From Paenibacillus_AR mesotrionivorans (GTDB taxonomy: Bacteria > Bacillota > Bacilli > Paenibacillales > NBRC-103111): 64,000 nucleotides of DNA. Shown here one piece after another: positions 25,603-33,036 of the stretch. The stretch spans positions 248,001 to 312,000 of the forward strand of contig NZ_JBJURJ010000003.1 of NCBI RefSeq assembly GCF_046098205.1, written 5' to 3'. The position numbers and the translations under genes were made by a program. The notes beneath the pieces are model-generated. The model was given only the letters and a program-made list of their open reading frames with translations. It was not told the origin of the DNA and ran no database searches. Numbering within the stretch: the first letter of the stretch is position 1; each line of letters opens with the position of its first letter.

Positions 25603-25810
25603 TAGTTCCTCCTTATGTCAATCATTCTTCCATCATACCGTATTTTGGACGCGGCGTTAATACCCTCGCATCTCCTTAGCCGCTTGCCCGCTTCTTCGCC
25701 GTGAAGCAGACGGATAGGGGCAGCAGCGGTGAGGGAGCGGAGTTCACGGAGTATGCGGCGTTATAGGCGGGGCTGCTGACTGACCCCCGTGCACACTGCC
25801 GGCGGAAAAG

Positions 25811-25995
25811 CTAAGGGACGTGGGGGACCTTATTTGGCGGAAAACTGGCGCTTCTGAAATCTAACGGACTCAGGCGACCTTATTTGAGGTAATCAGAGGT
25901 GTTTGGGCCTATTGGGGCTGAAATAACGGCTTCTGCCGCCGTTAGAATATGGAAATGGCATATTTGCTGCAAATAGCGTCTCCCACCGCCGTTAG
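25811..25995. repeat. Quartet element Q4 (family A), 185 bp
   Basis: In the gene-free stretch 25603-26311, units lie at 25811-25835, 25861-25885, 25921-25945 and 25971-25995: two of the CTAA-SGG...CTTATTT form, then two inverted AAATARCG...CCGTTAG. Spacings are exactly 25, 35 and 25 bp. The first unit is the most diverged. Confidence 0.88.
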
Positions 25996-26031
25996 ATTCC
26001 CGCTGCCTCTGTTTAGCCATACCCAACTCGA

Positions 26032-26213
26032 TGCTGGTCAACCAAATTAGTGTTTGCTGGTGAAGCCTCCAGTTTGGTGCTGACCACCAAATTTGTTACT
26101 CCCCCTTCAGTTTGGCGCTGACAACCAAATTTGTTACTCCCCCCTCAGTTTGGTGCTGACCACCAAATTTGTTACTCCCCCTCAGTTTGGTGCCGCCTCC
26201 CATTTGGGTCACA
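26032..26213. repeat. 38-bp tandem repeat made of hairpins
   Basis: Full copies start at 26070, 26108 and 26146, with a partial at 26183 and a degenerate one near 26032; the period is 38, 38 and 37. Each copy contains TTTGGTG-CTGAC-CACCAAA, a 7-bp stem with a 5-base loop, followed by TTGTTACTCCCCC. There are no variable spacers. Confidence 0.9.
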
Positions 26214-26291
26214 GCCCTTCAACTGCCCTTGCCGCGCACAATAAGGACGCCCACCTCCGCCGGAAGTGAACGCCTCTCTTCTTTTCTATGT

Positions 26292-26307
26292 TGTGTTTGC
26301 AAACACA
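26292..26307. repeat. 16-bp perfect palindrome
   Basis: TGTGTTTGCAAACACA is a perfect palindrome 4 bases beyond the stop of the flavoprotein gene. No promoter or gene on the other side is evident, so its role is unclear. Confidence 0.5.
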
Positions 26308-26311
26308 TGCC

Positions 26312-27787
26312 CTATCCCTGGAACTCTTCCTCCCGGTAAGCGAAGAAATTCTCCAGCGTTTCTTCCCGGTTGTCCGTAAACAGCTGGTCGGCGATGGCGG
26401 CCGCCAGCTTAGGCACCGCGTTCCGCGTGCCGGAAATAGCCGAGGCAGACAAGCCGCAGCTGGCCAATGCGGAATAATTGAAGATAAACACCCCGTGCAG
26501 CAGCTTCTTTCCTTCCTCGTCCCGGCCCGACAGGGCGAAACCGGGAGTCAGATACGGATGGGCATCCAGCAGCAGGTTGGCCGTTTCCGGTGGAGCCGCG
26601 TAGCGGTCCGCCCATCGGGCCGCATGGGGCTCCAGCAGCCGGAGCTCCGGACGCAGGCTCAGGTCGCTCAGCAGTCCGGTGCTGATAATCAGGAAGTCGA
26701 AGCCAAAGCTTCCTTTGGGAGTGGTCACCCGCACCTCCTCCCCCTGTTCCGCCACGTCCAGCCATGGTGAGCCCAGATGCAGCCGGAAGCCCGGCCATGC
26801 CGCCGCCCGCTGGTAGGTATCATTCGTAGGAGGCTGATTAAATGTGAAAAAGTGAGCGATTACCGCATACTTCTCGGCATCCGATAAGGTATGGTAGCGT
26901 TCGATCATGCCGGACACCTCCATCTGCCGGATAGGGTTCACCGCAGGCAGCTTGTCGCGCCGCACAAACACATGCACCTCCGCCGCCCCTTCGGTCAAGG
27001 CATAATTGGCGTTGTCGAAGGCCGAGGCGCCGCCGCCCAGAATGCCGATCCGCTTGCCCCTCAACGCCTCAAAATCAATCCGCTCCGAGGTGTGGGCGTA
27101 GCGTTCCTTGGGCAGCTGCTCCGTAATCATCCGCGGCACATGCCATTCCCCGCCGCCCTGGATGCCGGTGGCCAGCACCACCTTACGGGCCAGAATTACC
27201 TCCGGCGCTGCTTCTCCCCGGATCCCGCTGCCCGCCGCCTTTTGCCCGTCAACAGAACCTTCCTCCCGGCTCTCCCCGTTAACCGCTCCCGACTCCTCCA
27301 GATGCAGCCGGTGCAGTCCTTCCCCCAACGGCTCCACCAGGGTCAGCCTCCGGCTGTTGCGCACCGGCAAAGCCAGCACCTGCCTGAACCACCGCAGATA
27401 GTTCATCCATTCGCCCCGGGGGATTTTATCTACCTGCTCCCAGCCCTCCGGGCCATGCTGCGCCTCCCACCACGCCCGGAAGGTTAGCGACGGCACACCC
27501 AAGTCGATGGAGCTGAGATGTTTGGGGGTACGGAGGGTTATCATTCTGGCATACGTGTCCCATGGGCCCTCCAGCCCTTCGGGATTCTCATCGATGACCA
27601 ACACATTGTAGATCCTTTCGCGGAACAGTCCGAAGGCTGCACCCAGGCCGCTTTGGCCGCCGCCGACAATCACAACGTCATATACATGGCCCTCCGGACG
27701 GGAGGTTGGCTTCACCCAAGCGGGTCCGCCGAAAGCGATGCAGGACAGATCATGCTTCACACGCCGGTTCAATTCCTCCAAGCTCAT
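26312..27787 (-). CDS. FAD-dependent NAD(P)-binding oxidoreductase, flavin-monooxygenase-like
   Basis: The 491-residue protein has an FAD motif VYDVVIVGGGQSGLGAAFGL (about 35-54), a second dinucleotide motif RIGILGGGASAFDNANYAL (about 240-258) and an ATGIQGG segment. This two-Rossmann layout is that of class B flavoprotein monooxygenases and lysine/ornithine hydroxylase relatives (COG2072). The substrate is unknown. A hydrophilic, low-complexity stretch (SREEGSVDGQKAAGSG, about 172-187) interrupts the domain. The gene is divergent from a Gfo/Idh/MocA gene across a 301-bp gap. Confidence 0.85.
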   Translation of the reverse strand: MSLEELNRRVKHDLSCIAFGGPAWVKPTSRPEGHVYDVVIVGGGQSGLGAAFGLFRERIYNVLVIDENPEGLEGPWDTYARMITLRTPKHLSSIDLGVPSLTFRAWWEAQHGPEGWEQVDKIPRGEWMNYLRWFRQVLALPVRNSRRLTLVEPLGEGLHRLHLEESGAVNGESREEGSVDGQKAAGSGIRGEAAPEVILARKVVLATGIQGGGEWHVPRMITEQLPKERYAHTSERIDFEALRGKRIGILGGGASAFDNANYALTEGAAEVHVFVRRDKLPAVNPIRQMEVSGMIERYHTLSDAEKYAVIAHFFTFNQPPTNDTYQRAAAWPGFRLHLGSPWLDVAEQGEEVRVTTPKGSFGFDFLIISTGLLSDLSLRPELRLLEPHAARWADRYAAPPETANLLLDAHPYLTPGFALSGRDEEGKKLLHGVFIFNYSALASCGLSASAISGTRNAVPKLAAAIADQLFTDNREETLENFFAYREEEFQG

Positions 27788-28088
27788 GCTCCCACATCCT
27801 TTGATCCATAATGGTGGTCTGGTATTTCCTTATTATAGCTGCAAAAAACCTCCATGAAAAATGAAAAAGCCGGAAAGAGAAGGACAGATCCTGCAGATTT
27901 CGGGTTTTCTGATTGCTAGTGCCGGACATTATATTCATTAGGGTACCAAATATACGGATTTTGAAGAAGAAAAATGAATACATTTGTTGCGGAATGAGAA
28001 ACGGGCATGGAAGCTGTTTTTTGCTTGTCCGCTTCTCCCGTGCCATACTTGTACCTATAATGTTTATATAAAAAAGGAGGCAGTTAAA
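27788..28088. other. Divergent intergenic region with two candidate -10 boxes
   Basis: The region separates divergent genes. Plus strand TATAAT at 28056-28061 lies 28 bases before the MocA start, without a convincing -35. Minus strand TATAAT (plus ATTATA, 27832-27837) faces the flavoprotein gene with a weak TTTTCA 17 bases away. No repeat or small gene was seen. Confidence 0.4.
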
Positions 28089-29171
28089 ATGAAACAGGCA
28101 CAATTTTCCATTATCGGGGGCGCCGGCTTCCGGGCACAAGCCTTCCTGCGGATTGCCCGGGCTTTGCCCAACCACTTTCGTGTAACCGGTCTGGTGGTCC
28201 GCCAAGCGGAAAAAGGACAGGCCATGGAGGAGGAATGGGGCATCCCCTCCTACCGGACCGTGGAGGAGCTGCTGGCTCAGGGACGCCCCGACTTTATTGT
28301 AGTGTCTGCGGGGAAGGATGCTGCGTCGGAGATTCTGCCTGATCTGGTGGAACAGGGCATTCCGGTGCTGCTGGAGACACCTCCCGCTTCCGATTTGGCA
28401 GGACTTCATCAGGTGTACGAGCAGCTGATATTGCCGGGAGCACGGGTTCAGGTGGCGGAGCAGTATCATCTGTCTCCCCTTCATGCAGCCAGGCTGGCTG
28501 TTATAGGACAAGGAAGGCTGGGGAGGGTGACGGAGGCCACCGTTTCCATTTCGCAGTTTTATCACGCCATCAGCTTAATGCGGAAATATTTGGGCATCGG
28601 GTATGAGGATGCGGAAGTAACAGGCATGAGGTTTCTGTCTCCGCAGGTTGCCGGACCCGGCCGGGCAGGTGTGCCGCAGGAGGAGAAGCTGGTGCAGCAG
28701 CCGCGGGACCTGGTGTGGTTCCATTTTGGCGACAGGCTGGGGATCTATGACTTTACCAAGGACCAGCACCGCTCCTGGATCCGTTCCAATCATGTTTCGG
28801 TAAGGGGAGAGCGGGGCGAGATCACGGACCGGCGGATGAATCTGCTGATGGATTACCAGACGCCGCTTCCTCTGGAGCTCAAGCGGGTAAACCGGGGAGA
28901 AGAGGAAAATTTGGAAGGGTATTTTCTGGAGGGGATTCTTGCGGGGGACAGCTACGCTTACCGGAATCCCTATACGCCGGCCCGGCTTCTTGACGATGAG
29001 CTGGCTATGGCCGCATGCCTGACCCGGATGGCCGAATATGCCGCCGGAGGCAAAAGCTTCTACAGCCTGGCCGAGGCCTGCCAGGATACCTATCTCGGCT
29101 TCGTCGCTGAGGAGGCCATCCGCACCGGCAAAACCCAACGCACCGAACCGCAGCCGTGGGCTGAACGGTAA
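28089..29171 (+). CDS. Gfo/Idh/MocA family oxidoreductase
   Basis: The 360-residue protein opens with FSIIGGAGFRAQAFLRIA, a variant Rossmann motif, and has LLETPPASDL where most members have the catalytic EKP; this replacement of EKP by ETP means the usual catalytic lysine is absent at that site. A C-terminal domain follows with the family's dimerisation sheet. It may have altered chemistry or bind rather than turn over sugars. ATG at 28089 is taken because GGAGG lies 8 bases upstream. It is monocistronic, followed by a repeat-rich gap. Confidence 0.8.
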   Translation: MKQAQFSIIGGAGFRAQAFLRIARALPNHFRVTGLVVRQAEKGQAMEEEWGIPSYRTVEELLAQGRPDFIVVSAGKDAASEILPDLVEQGIPVLLETPPASDLAGLHQVYEQLILPGARVQVAEQYHLSPLHAARLAVIGQGRLGRVTEATVSISQFYHAISLMRKYLGIGYEDAEVTGMRFLSPQVAGPGRAGVPQEEKLVQQPRDLVWFHFGDRLGIYDFTKDQHRSWIRSNHVSVRGERGEITDRRMNLLMDYQTPLPLELKRVNRGEEENLEGYFLEGILAGDSYAYRNPYTPARLLDDELAMAACLTRMAEYAAGGKSFYSLAEACQDTYLGFVAEEAIRTGKTQRTEPQPWAER

Positions 29172-29214
29172 GACGAGTGTTGGGGGACACCTCAGTCCAC
29201 CTCTGTCCGCCATC

Positions 29215-29390
29215 CTGCAAAAGTGCAGTTATTTCTAGCGCATTCCCTCCACGGAGGCCCCGAAATGCAAAAGTGCAGTTATTTCGGGCCAACTGGAGCA
29301 TTTGGGGGGAATGTCCGCGGATTAACTGCACTTTTGCAGTTAAAGCGGCATAAAAGCCACTTTCGCGCAAAAATAAATGTATTTTTGCAG
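29215..29390. repeat. Quartet element Q5 (family C), 176 bp
   Basis: In the gene-free stretch 29172-29721, two units TGCAAAAGTGCAGTTATTT start at 29216 and 29266 and two inverted units (ATTAACTGCACTTTTGCAG and a diverged AAATGTATTTTTGCAG) end at 29339 and 29390. Spacing is 50 and 51 bp. The centre is about 10 bp shorter than in families A and B. Confidence 0.85.
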
Positions 29391-29531
29391 GATAGGGAAG
29401 CGTGGTTAGTGGAAACAAATGCATCCTTTCGCAAAAAGGGTACCTTTGCAGCATTCAGGAGGCACGATTAGTGGGGCTGGCGAATCCTTTTCGCGTCAAA
29501 GACAATCTGCAGCATACAGGAGGCACGATTG
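29365..29531. repeat. Three degenerate ~60-bp direct repeats beside Q5
   Basis: A block beginning CGCAAAAA/CGCGTCAAAG and containing TGCAGCATWCAGGAGGCACG recurs near 29365, 29430 and 29492. The words TTGCAGCATTCAGGAGGCAC (from 29447) and CTGCAGCATACAGGAGGCAC (from 29508) are the clearest pair. The first copy overlaps the last Q5 unit. Confidence 0.6.
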
Positions 29532-29570
29532 GATTAGTTTAGTGGTGCATCCAAGCGGTAAGCGGACGCC

Positions 29571-29695
29571 AAAAAAAGCAGGGATCGCGTCCCCCCTGAG
29601 CTGCGCCCCGCAGATAAGCACCTTTGTTCAAAGGTGCCTACCTGCCAAGCGGACAACAGCCCAGCGGGAAACAGCCCTGCTTCTTTTTCAACTGC
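29571..29695. other. Large branched stem structure, possible structured RNA or elaborate terminator
   Basis: AAGCAGGG and CCCTGCTT close a region of about 110 bases with A/T runs outside on both ends. Inside are CTGCG-CCC-CGCAG (about 29605-29617) and a perfect 9-bp stem GCACCTTTG-TT-CAAAGGTGC (about 29619-29638). On the minus strand it begins about 30 bases after the stop at 29722 and ends with seven T, so it may simply be a terminator, but the size and inner hairpins are more than a terminator needs. Confidence 0.55.
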
Positions 29696-29721
29696 TCACC
29701 TATACCTGCCTGCTGCCTCTC

Positions 29722-30174
29722 TTACACCGGCCCGTCGGGGCCGTCCAGCACATCCACCACACCCACAGCGATAGCGCCTACTGCGGCGGTATAAACCAGT
29801 CCCTTCACGCCGTGCTTCAAAAGCTCCTTATCCTTGTCGGCGATGCCCTTGGCCACATTACCCGCATTCTCCGCCATTCCGGTCAGCACCTGGCCCGTTC
29901 CCTTCACCGTCGCATTAACGGCAGCGCCCAGGTCCTGTATCCCTTCCTGCCGGCGCGCCTCATCCCGGGCCAACAGGCCTGCTGCCGTATCCCAGGTGCC
30001 GCTGGCCAAGTCGCCTACCGTGCGTCCGGCAAAGCGGCTGGTTTTCTCCACGCCGTCGCCGATTTCCTTCACGAAATTGCTCCCCGTCAGCTCCCCGACC
30101 ACCCGGACAGTGCCGCCCAGAACCAAACCGGTCAGCTCCCCGGCGGCGTTGCCTATTCCTTTTAACAAACGCAT
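29722..30174 (-). CDS. Glycine/alanine-rich amphipathic protein of unknown function
   Basis: A 150-residue protein with repeated helix-like segments rich in Gly, Val and Ala: GNAAGELTGLVLGGTVRVVGELTG, KTSRFAGRTVGDLASGTWDTAAGL and NATVKGTGQVLTGMAENAGNVA. It ends with a hydrophobic helix TAAVGAIAVGVVDVL and DGPDGPV. Similar hypothetical proteins occur in Paenibacillus and Bacillus, but I know no function; the pattern suits a membrane-surface or spore-associated small protein. ATG at 30174 follows a GGAGGGGG 8 bases upstream; the longer frame is less likely. Confidence 0.65.
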   Translation of the reverse strand: MRLLKGIGNAAGELTGLVLGGTVRVVGELTGSNFVKEIGDGVEKTSRFAGRTVGDLASGTWDTAAGLLARDEARRQEGIQDLGAAVNATVKGTGQVLTGMAENAGNVAKGIADKDKELLKHGVKGLVYTAAVGAIAVGVVDVLDGPDGPV

Positions 30175-30267
30175 ATGCGTGTCCCCCTCCATAGCCGTCC
30201 GTGCGGCAGCCTCGCCAGTCACGGGCATAATATTACCTAAGTATACGCACCGGACAGCCGCAGCGTT

Positions 30268-32094
30268 TCAGGACTTTTCCTTTTCCGGCAGCTTCACGTC
30301 GGTTGGCAGAGGCGGCGGTGCCGAAGCCGGAGCTGCTGCATTAATTGGCCTCACCTCGGATGCTGCGGGCAGAGCCTCCCCCACCGCTTCCTCCTCCGGC
30401 TTGGTCTGCAGCACAGGCGCTGGCAGCGGACAGAGCTTATACACCCGTGCCTCGTATGCCCGCAGCGGAAACCGCTCCACCTTCTCCTTCACGTCCACAG
30501 GATAATTGGCCAAAAGCAAATCGCAGCAATCGTACCGGATATACTCCGGCAGCACAAACTCCGTCTCCTGCGGAAACAGGTTGGCGACAATCAGCAGCAC
30601 CACACTGTCCAAGGTCCGGGTGTAGGCGTAAATCTGCTTATCCTGGGGCAAAAGCAGATCGTACACCCCATACACCGCCGCAGCACAATCCCGGCGAAGC
30701 TCAATCAGCTTCCGGTAATAATAATAGATGGAGTCCGGGTCCTGCAGCTGATTGTCCACATTGATGCCGGTATAATTGGGATTCACCTTCAACCACGGCG
30801 TGCCGGTAGTAAAGCCTGCATTAGCGCCGCTGTTCCACTGCATGGGTGTACGGGAATTATCCCGGCCGTTCTTCCAGATGATCTGCATCACCTCGGCGTG
30901 GCTTCTGCCTTTTTCCAGCTCGATCCGGTACAGATTCTTGATGGCCACGTCATTGTAATCGTCGATGGAGGCGAACTGGACATTGGTCATGCCGATCTCC
31001 TGCCCCTGATAAATAAACGGTGTCCCCTGCATCAAAAAATACATGGTGGCCAACGCCTTGGCCGACTCCCGCCAGTAGACGCTGTCGTCCCCCCAGGTGG
31101 ACACGGACCGGGGCTGGTCGTGGTTCTCCAGGAAGAGCGCGTTCCAGCCGTCCTTCTCCAGCCCCTTCTGCCAACGGGTCAGCGTCCGTTTCAGAGAACG
31201 GAGATCCAGACCACCCTCCAGGCTTTTGCTCCACAGGCCTAAATGCTCAAACTGGAAAATCATATTAAACTTGCCGTGTTTGTCGCTGACCCACAGCCCG
31301 GCGTCGTTGGAGCTGACCCCGTTGGCCTCCCCTACGGTCATAATGTCGTAACGGGCGAAGGTCTCCGCCTTCAGCTCCTCCAGAAAGGCATGGATGCCCT
31401 GCCGGTTCCGGTGACCCTCAAACGAAGGCACATACCGCAGATTATTCGGGTTGGGGATATCCGGGAAACCCGGCGTTTTTTTGATGTGGGAGATGGCATC
31501 CACCCGGAAGCCGTCGATGCCCTTGTCCAGCCACCAGCGCACCATGTCGTACAGCTCGCGGCGCACCTCGGGATTTTCCCAATTGAGATCGGGCTGGCGG
31601 GTCGAAAAGATATGCATGAAATATTGTCCGGTCAACGGGTCAAACTGCCAGGCAGGACCGCCGAAGATGCTCTCCCAGTTGTTGGGCTCGGAGTCATTCC
31701 GGGGATCGGCCCAGATGTAATAGTCCCGCTTGGGATTGTCCCGGGACGAGCGGGCCTCAATGAACCACGGGTGCTCATCGGAGGTATGATTCAGCACCAG
31801 GTCCAGGATCAGCTTCATCCCGCGGGCATGGATCTCCCGGAGCAGCTCGTCGAAATCCTCCATGGTCCCGTACTCCTCGGCCATAGCCTGGTAGTCGGAG
31901 ATGTCGTAGCCGTTGTCGTCGTTGGGTGATTTGAAGGTGGGACAGATCCAGATCACATCAATTCCCAGCCCCTTCAGATAATCCAGCTTGGTCAAAATGC
32001 CCCGCAGGTCGCCGATTCCATCTCCGTTGGCGTCCATAAAGCTGCGGGGGTAAATCTGGTATGCAACTGCTTCTTTCCACCATTTTTTATCCAT
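30268..32094 (-). CDS. GH13 oligo-1,6-glucosidase / alpha-glucosidase with an extra C-terminal tail
   Basis: The 608-residue cytoplasmic enzyme has the GH13_31 conserved regions: LVLNHTSDEHPWF (region I), GFRVDAISHI (II, nucleophile Asp), VGEANGV (III, acid Glu) and FLENHDQPR (IV). It should split alpha-1,6 or alpha-1,4 bonds of short malto- or isomalto-oligosaccharides. Normal family length is about 555-565 residues. The last ~50 residues are a Pro/Ala/Glu-rich tail (APVLQTKPEEEAVGEALPAA and onward, ending LPEKEKS) with no family counterpart, probably disordered. Confidence 0.92.
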   Translation of the reverse strand: MDKKWWKEAVAYQIYPRSFMDANGDGIGDLRGILTKLDYLKGLGIDVIWICPTFKSPNDDNGYDISDYQAMAEEYGTMEDFDELLREIHARGMKLILDLVLNHTSDEHPWFIEARSSRDNPKRDYYIWADPRNDSEPNNWESIFGGPAWQFDPLTGQYFMHIFSTRQPDLNWENPEVRRELYDMVRWWLDKGIDGFRVDAISHIKKTPGFPDIPNPNNLRYVPSFEGHRNRQGIHAFLEELKAETFARYDIMTVGEANGVSSNDAGLWVSDKHGKFNMIFQFEHLGLWSKSLEGGLDLRSLKRTLTRWQKGLEKDGWNALFLENHDQPRSVSTWGDDSVYWRESAKALATMYFLMQGTPFIYQGQEIGMTNVQFASIDDYNDVAIKNLYRIELEKGRSHAEVMQIIWKNGRDNSRTPMQWNSGANAGFTTGTPWLKVNPNYTGINVDNQLQDPDSIYYYYRKLIELRRDCAAAVYGVYDLLLPQDKQIYAYTRTLDSVVLLIVANLFPQETEFVLPEYIRYDCCDLLLANYPVDVKEKVERFPLRAYEARVYKLCPLPAPVLQTKPEEEAVGEALPAASEVRPINAAAPASAPPPLPTDVKLPEKEKS

Positions 32095-32142
32095 CTTTAT
32101 GTCACCTGCCTCTTCTTTTTTTACCCGGATCGGCTGGAAATG

Positions 32143-32604
32143 TTACAAATATTTTTTCATGGTGATATCCGTGGCGTGATAACCGGACTTTTCATACAGC
32201 GCCAAAGCCCGCCGGTTATGGGCAAAAACATGGAGCCCCACCGCTCTGGCGCCCAGCTCCTTCGCCTTTTCCTCCAGGGCCGCCATGGTGTCCTTGCCCA
32301 GCCCCCGGCCGCGCCATTCCTCATACAGGGTGATTTCGTAGAGGAACGCCTCACGCTTGCCCGGATCCACATACAGCCAGATATATCCGATCCGGGCGCC
32401 GCCCGCCTCTTCGATCATGTAGAGATAATGATCCGCCGTGGCCAGTCCTTCGGGCAGCATCCGGAGAATCGCCTCCCGGGATAACGCCAGGGCCTCCTCT
32501 TCCCTCCAGACACCGGATTCCACCTTTTCGGCGGCATAATGGGGAATCAATTCATCCAGAAACGCCTGCAGCTCCGCTTCATTCATAGGAACCAGACTGA
32601 CCAT
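32143..32604 (-). CDS. GNAT family N-acetyltransferase
   Basis: The 153-residue protein has the acetyl-CoA motif in YEEWRGRGLGKDTMAALEEKA (about residues 95-115, RGRGLG being the Q/RxxGxG/A loop) and the C-terminal NRRALALYEKSGY typical of RimI-like GNAT enzymes. The acceptor is unknown. GAGGGG precedes the ATG. It is upstream of and in the same direction as the alpha-glucosidase gene, 48 bases away. Confidence 0.88.
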   Translation of the reverse strand: MVSLVPMNEAELQAFLDELIPHYAAEKVESGVWREEEALALSREAILRMLPEGLATADHYLYMIEEAGGARIGYIWLYVDPGKREAFLYEITLYEEWRGRGLGKDTMAALEEKAKELGARAVGLHVFAHNRRALALYEKSGYHATDITMKKYL

Positions 32605-32729
32605 GCCAATCCCCTCTTTTCACATATAGTTTTTTGTAAAAAGCCTCTTCTGTCCCGTTCATAATTGTTCCAGATTGACGCATACTAAGTCCCTGATGAC
32701 TCATCCTGCCCCTTAGGAGGTGAACCGCC

Positions 32730-32873
32730 ATGTCCAGCAACACCGTACGCGAGGAAGCCCGCAAGATTCAGGAAGCCTCCGGCAAGCTCCAGCACATGAC
32801 CACCGAAAGCGACATCAAGAACGAGCTGGAGAAAATCCGCCAATACTGCACCGCCATCGAAGCCCGCATTTAA
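32730..32873 (+). CDS. 47-residue helical protein, unknown function
   Basis: A short gene with a strong AGGAGGTGAACCGCC leader before ATG 32730 encodes 47 residues, start MSSNTVREEARKIQEASGKL, strongly alpha-helical and charged throughout, with a Cys near the end. A clear terminator begins 40 bases after its TAA. The ribosome-binding site plus terminator make it a likely real small gene. I do not recognise a family. Confidence 0.7.
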   Translation: MSSNTVREEARKIQEASGKLQHMTTESDIKNELEKIRQYCTAIEARI

Positions 32874-32912
32874 GCGGAGACACTTCTGCCGCCGCGTATT
32901 TGCCTCAACCCG

Positions 32913-32953
32913 AAGCCCCGAAGCCGGAACCGAACCCGGCTGCCGGGGCTTTT
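32913..32953 (+). terminator. Terminator after the 47-residue gene
   Basis: AAGCCCCG and GCCGG pair with CCGGC and CGGGGCTT to form a nearly perfect stem followed by TTTT. Confidence 0.8.
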
Positions 32954-33036
32954 CTCTTCGGGGAGGACACGCAACTAAGCCTACCCCACCGCATAGAGTA
33001 TACAATCATGTTCGTTAGAGAAAGGGTGAGGCAACC

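Noticed and set aside
26032..26213. 38-bp repeats as CRISPR
   Set aside because: The repeats abut without unique spacers; this is a simple tandem array.
29571..29695. 6S RNA or SRP RNA
   Set aside because: Searched by eye for the 6S central bubble and the SRP GGAAG loops; neither is convincing, so it is listed only as an unassigned structure.
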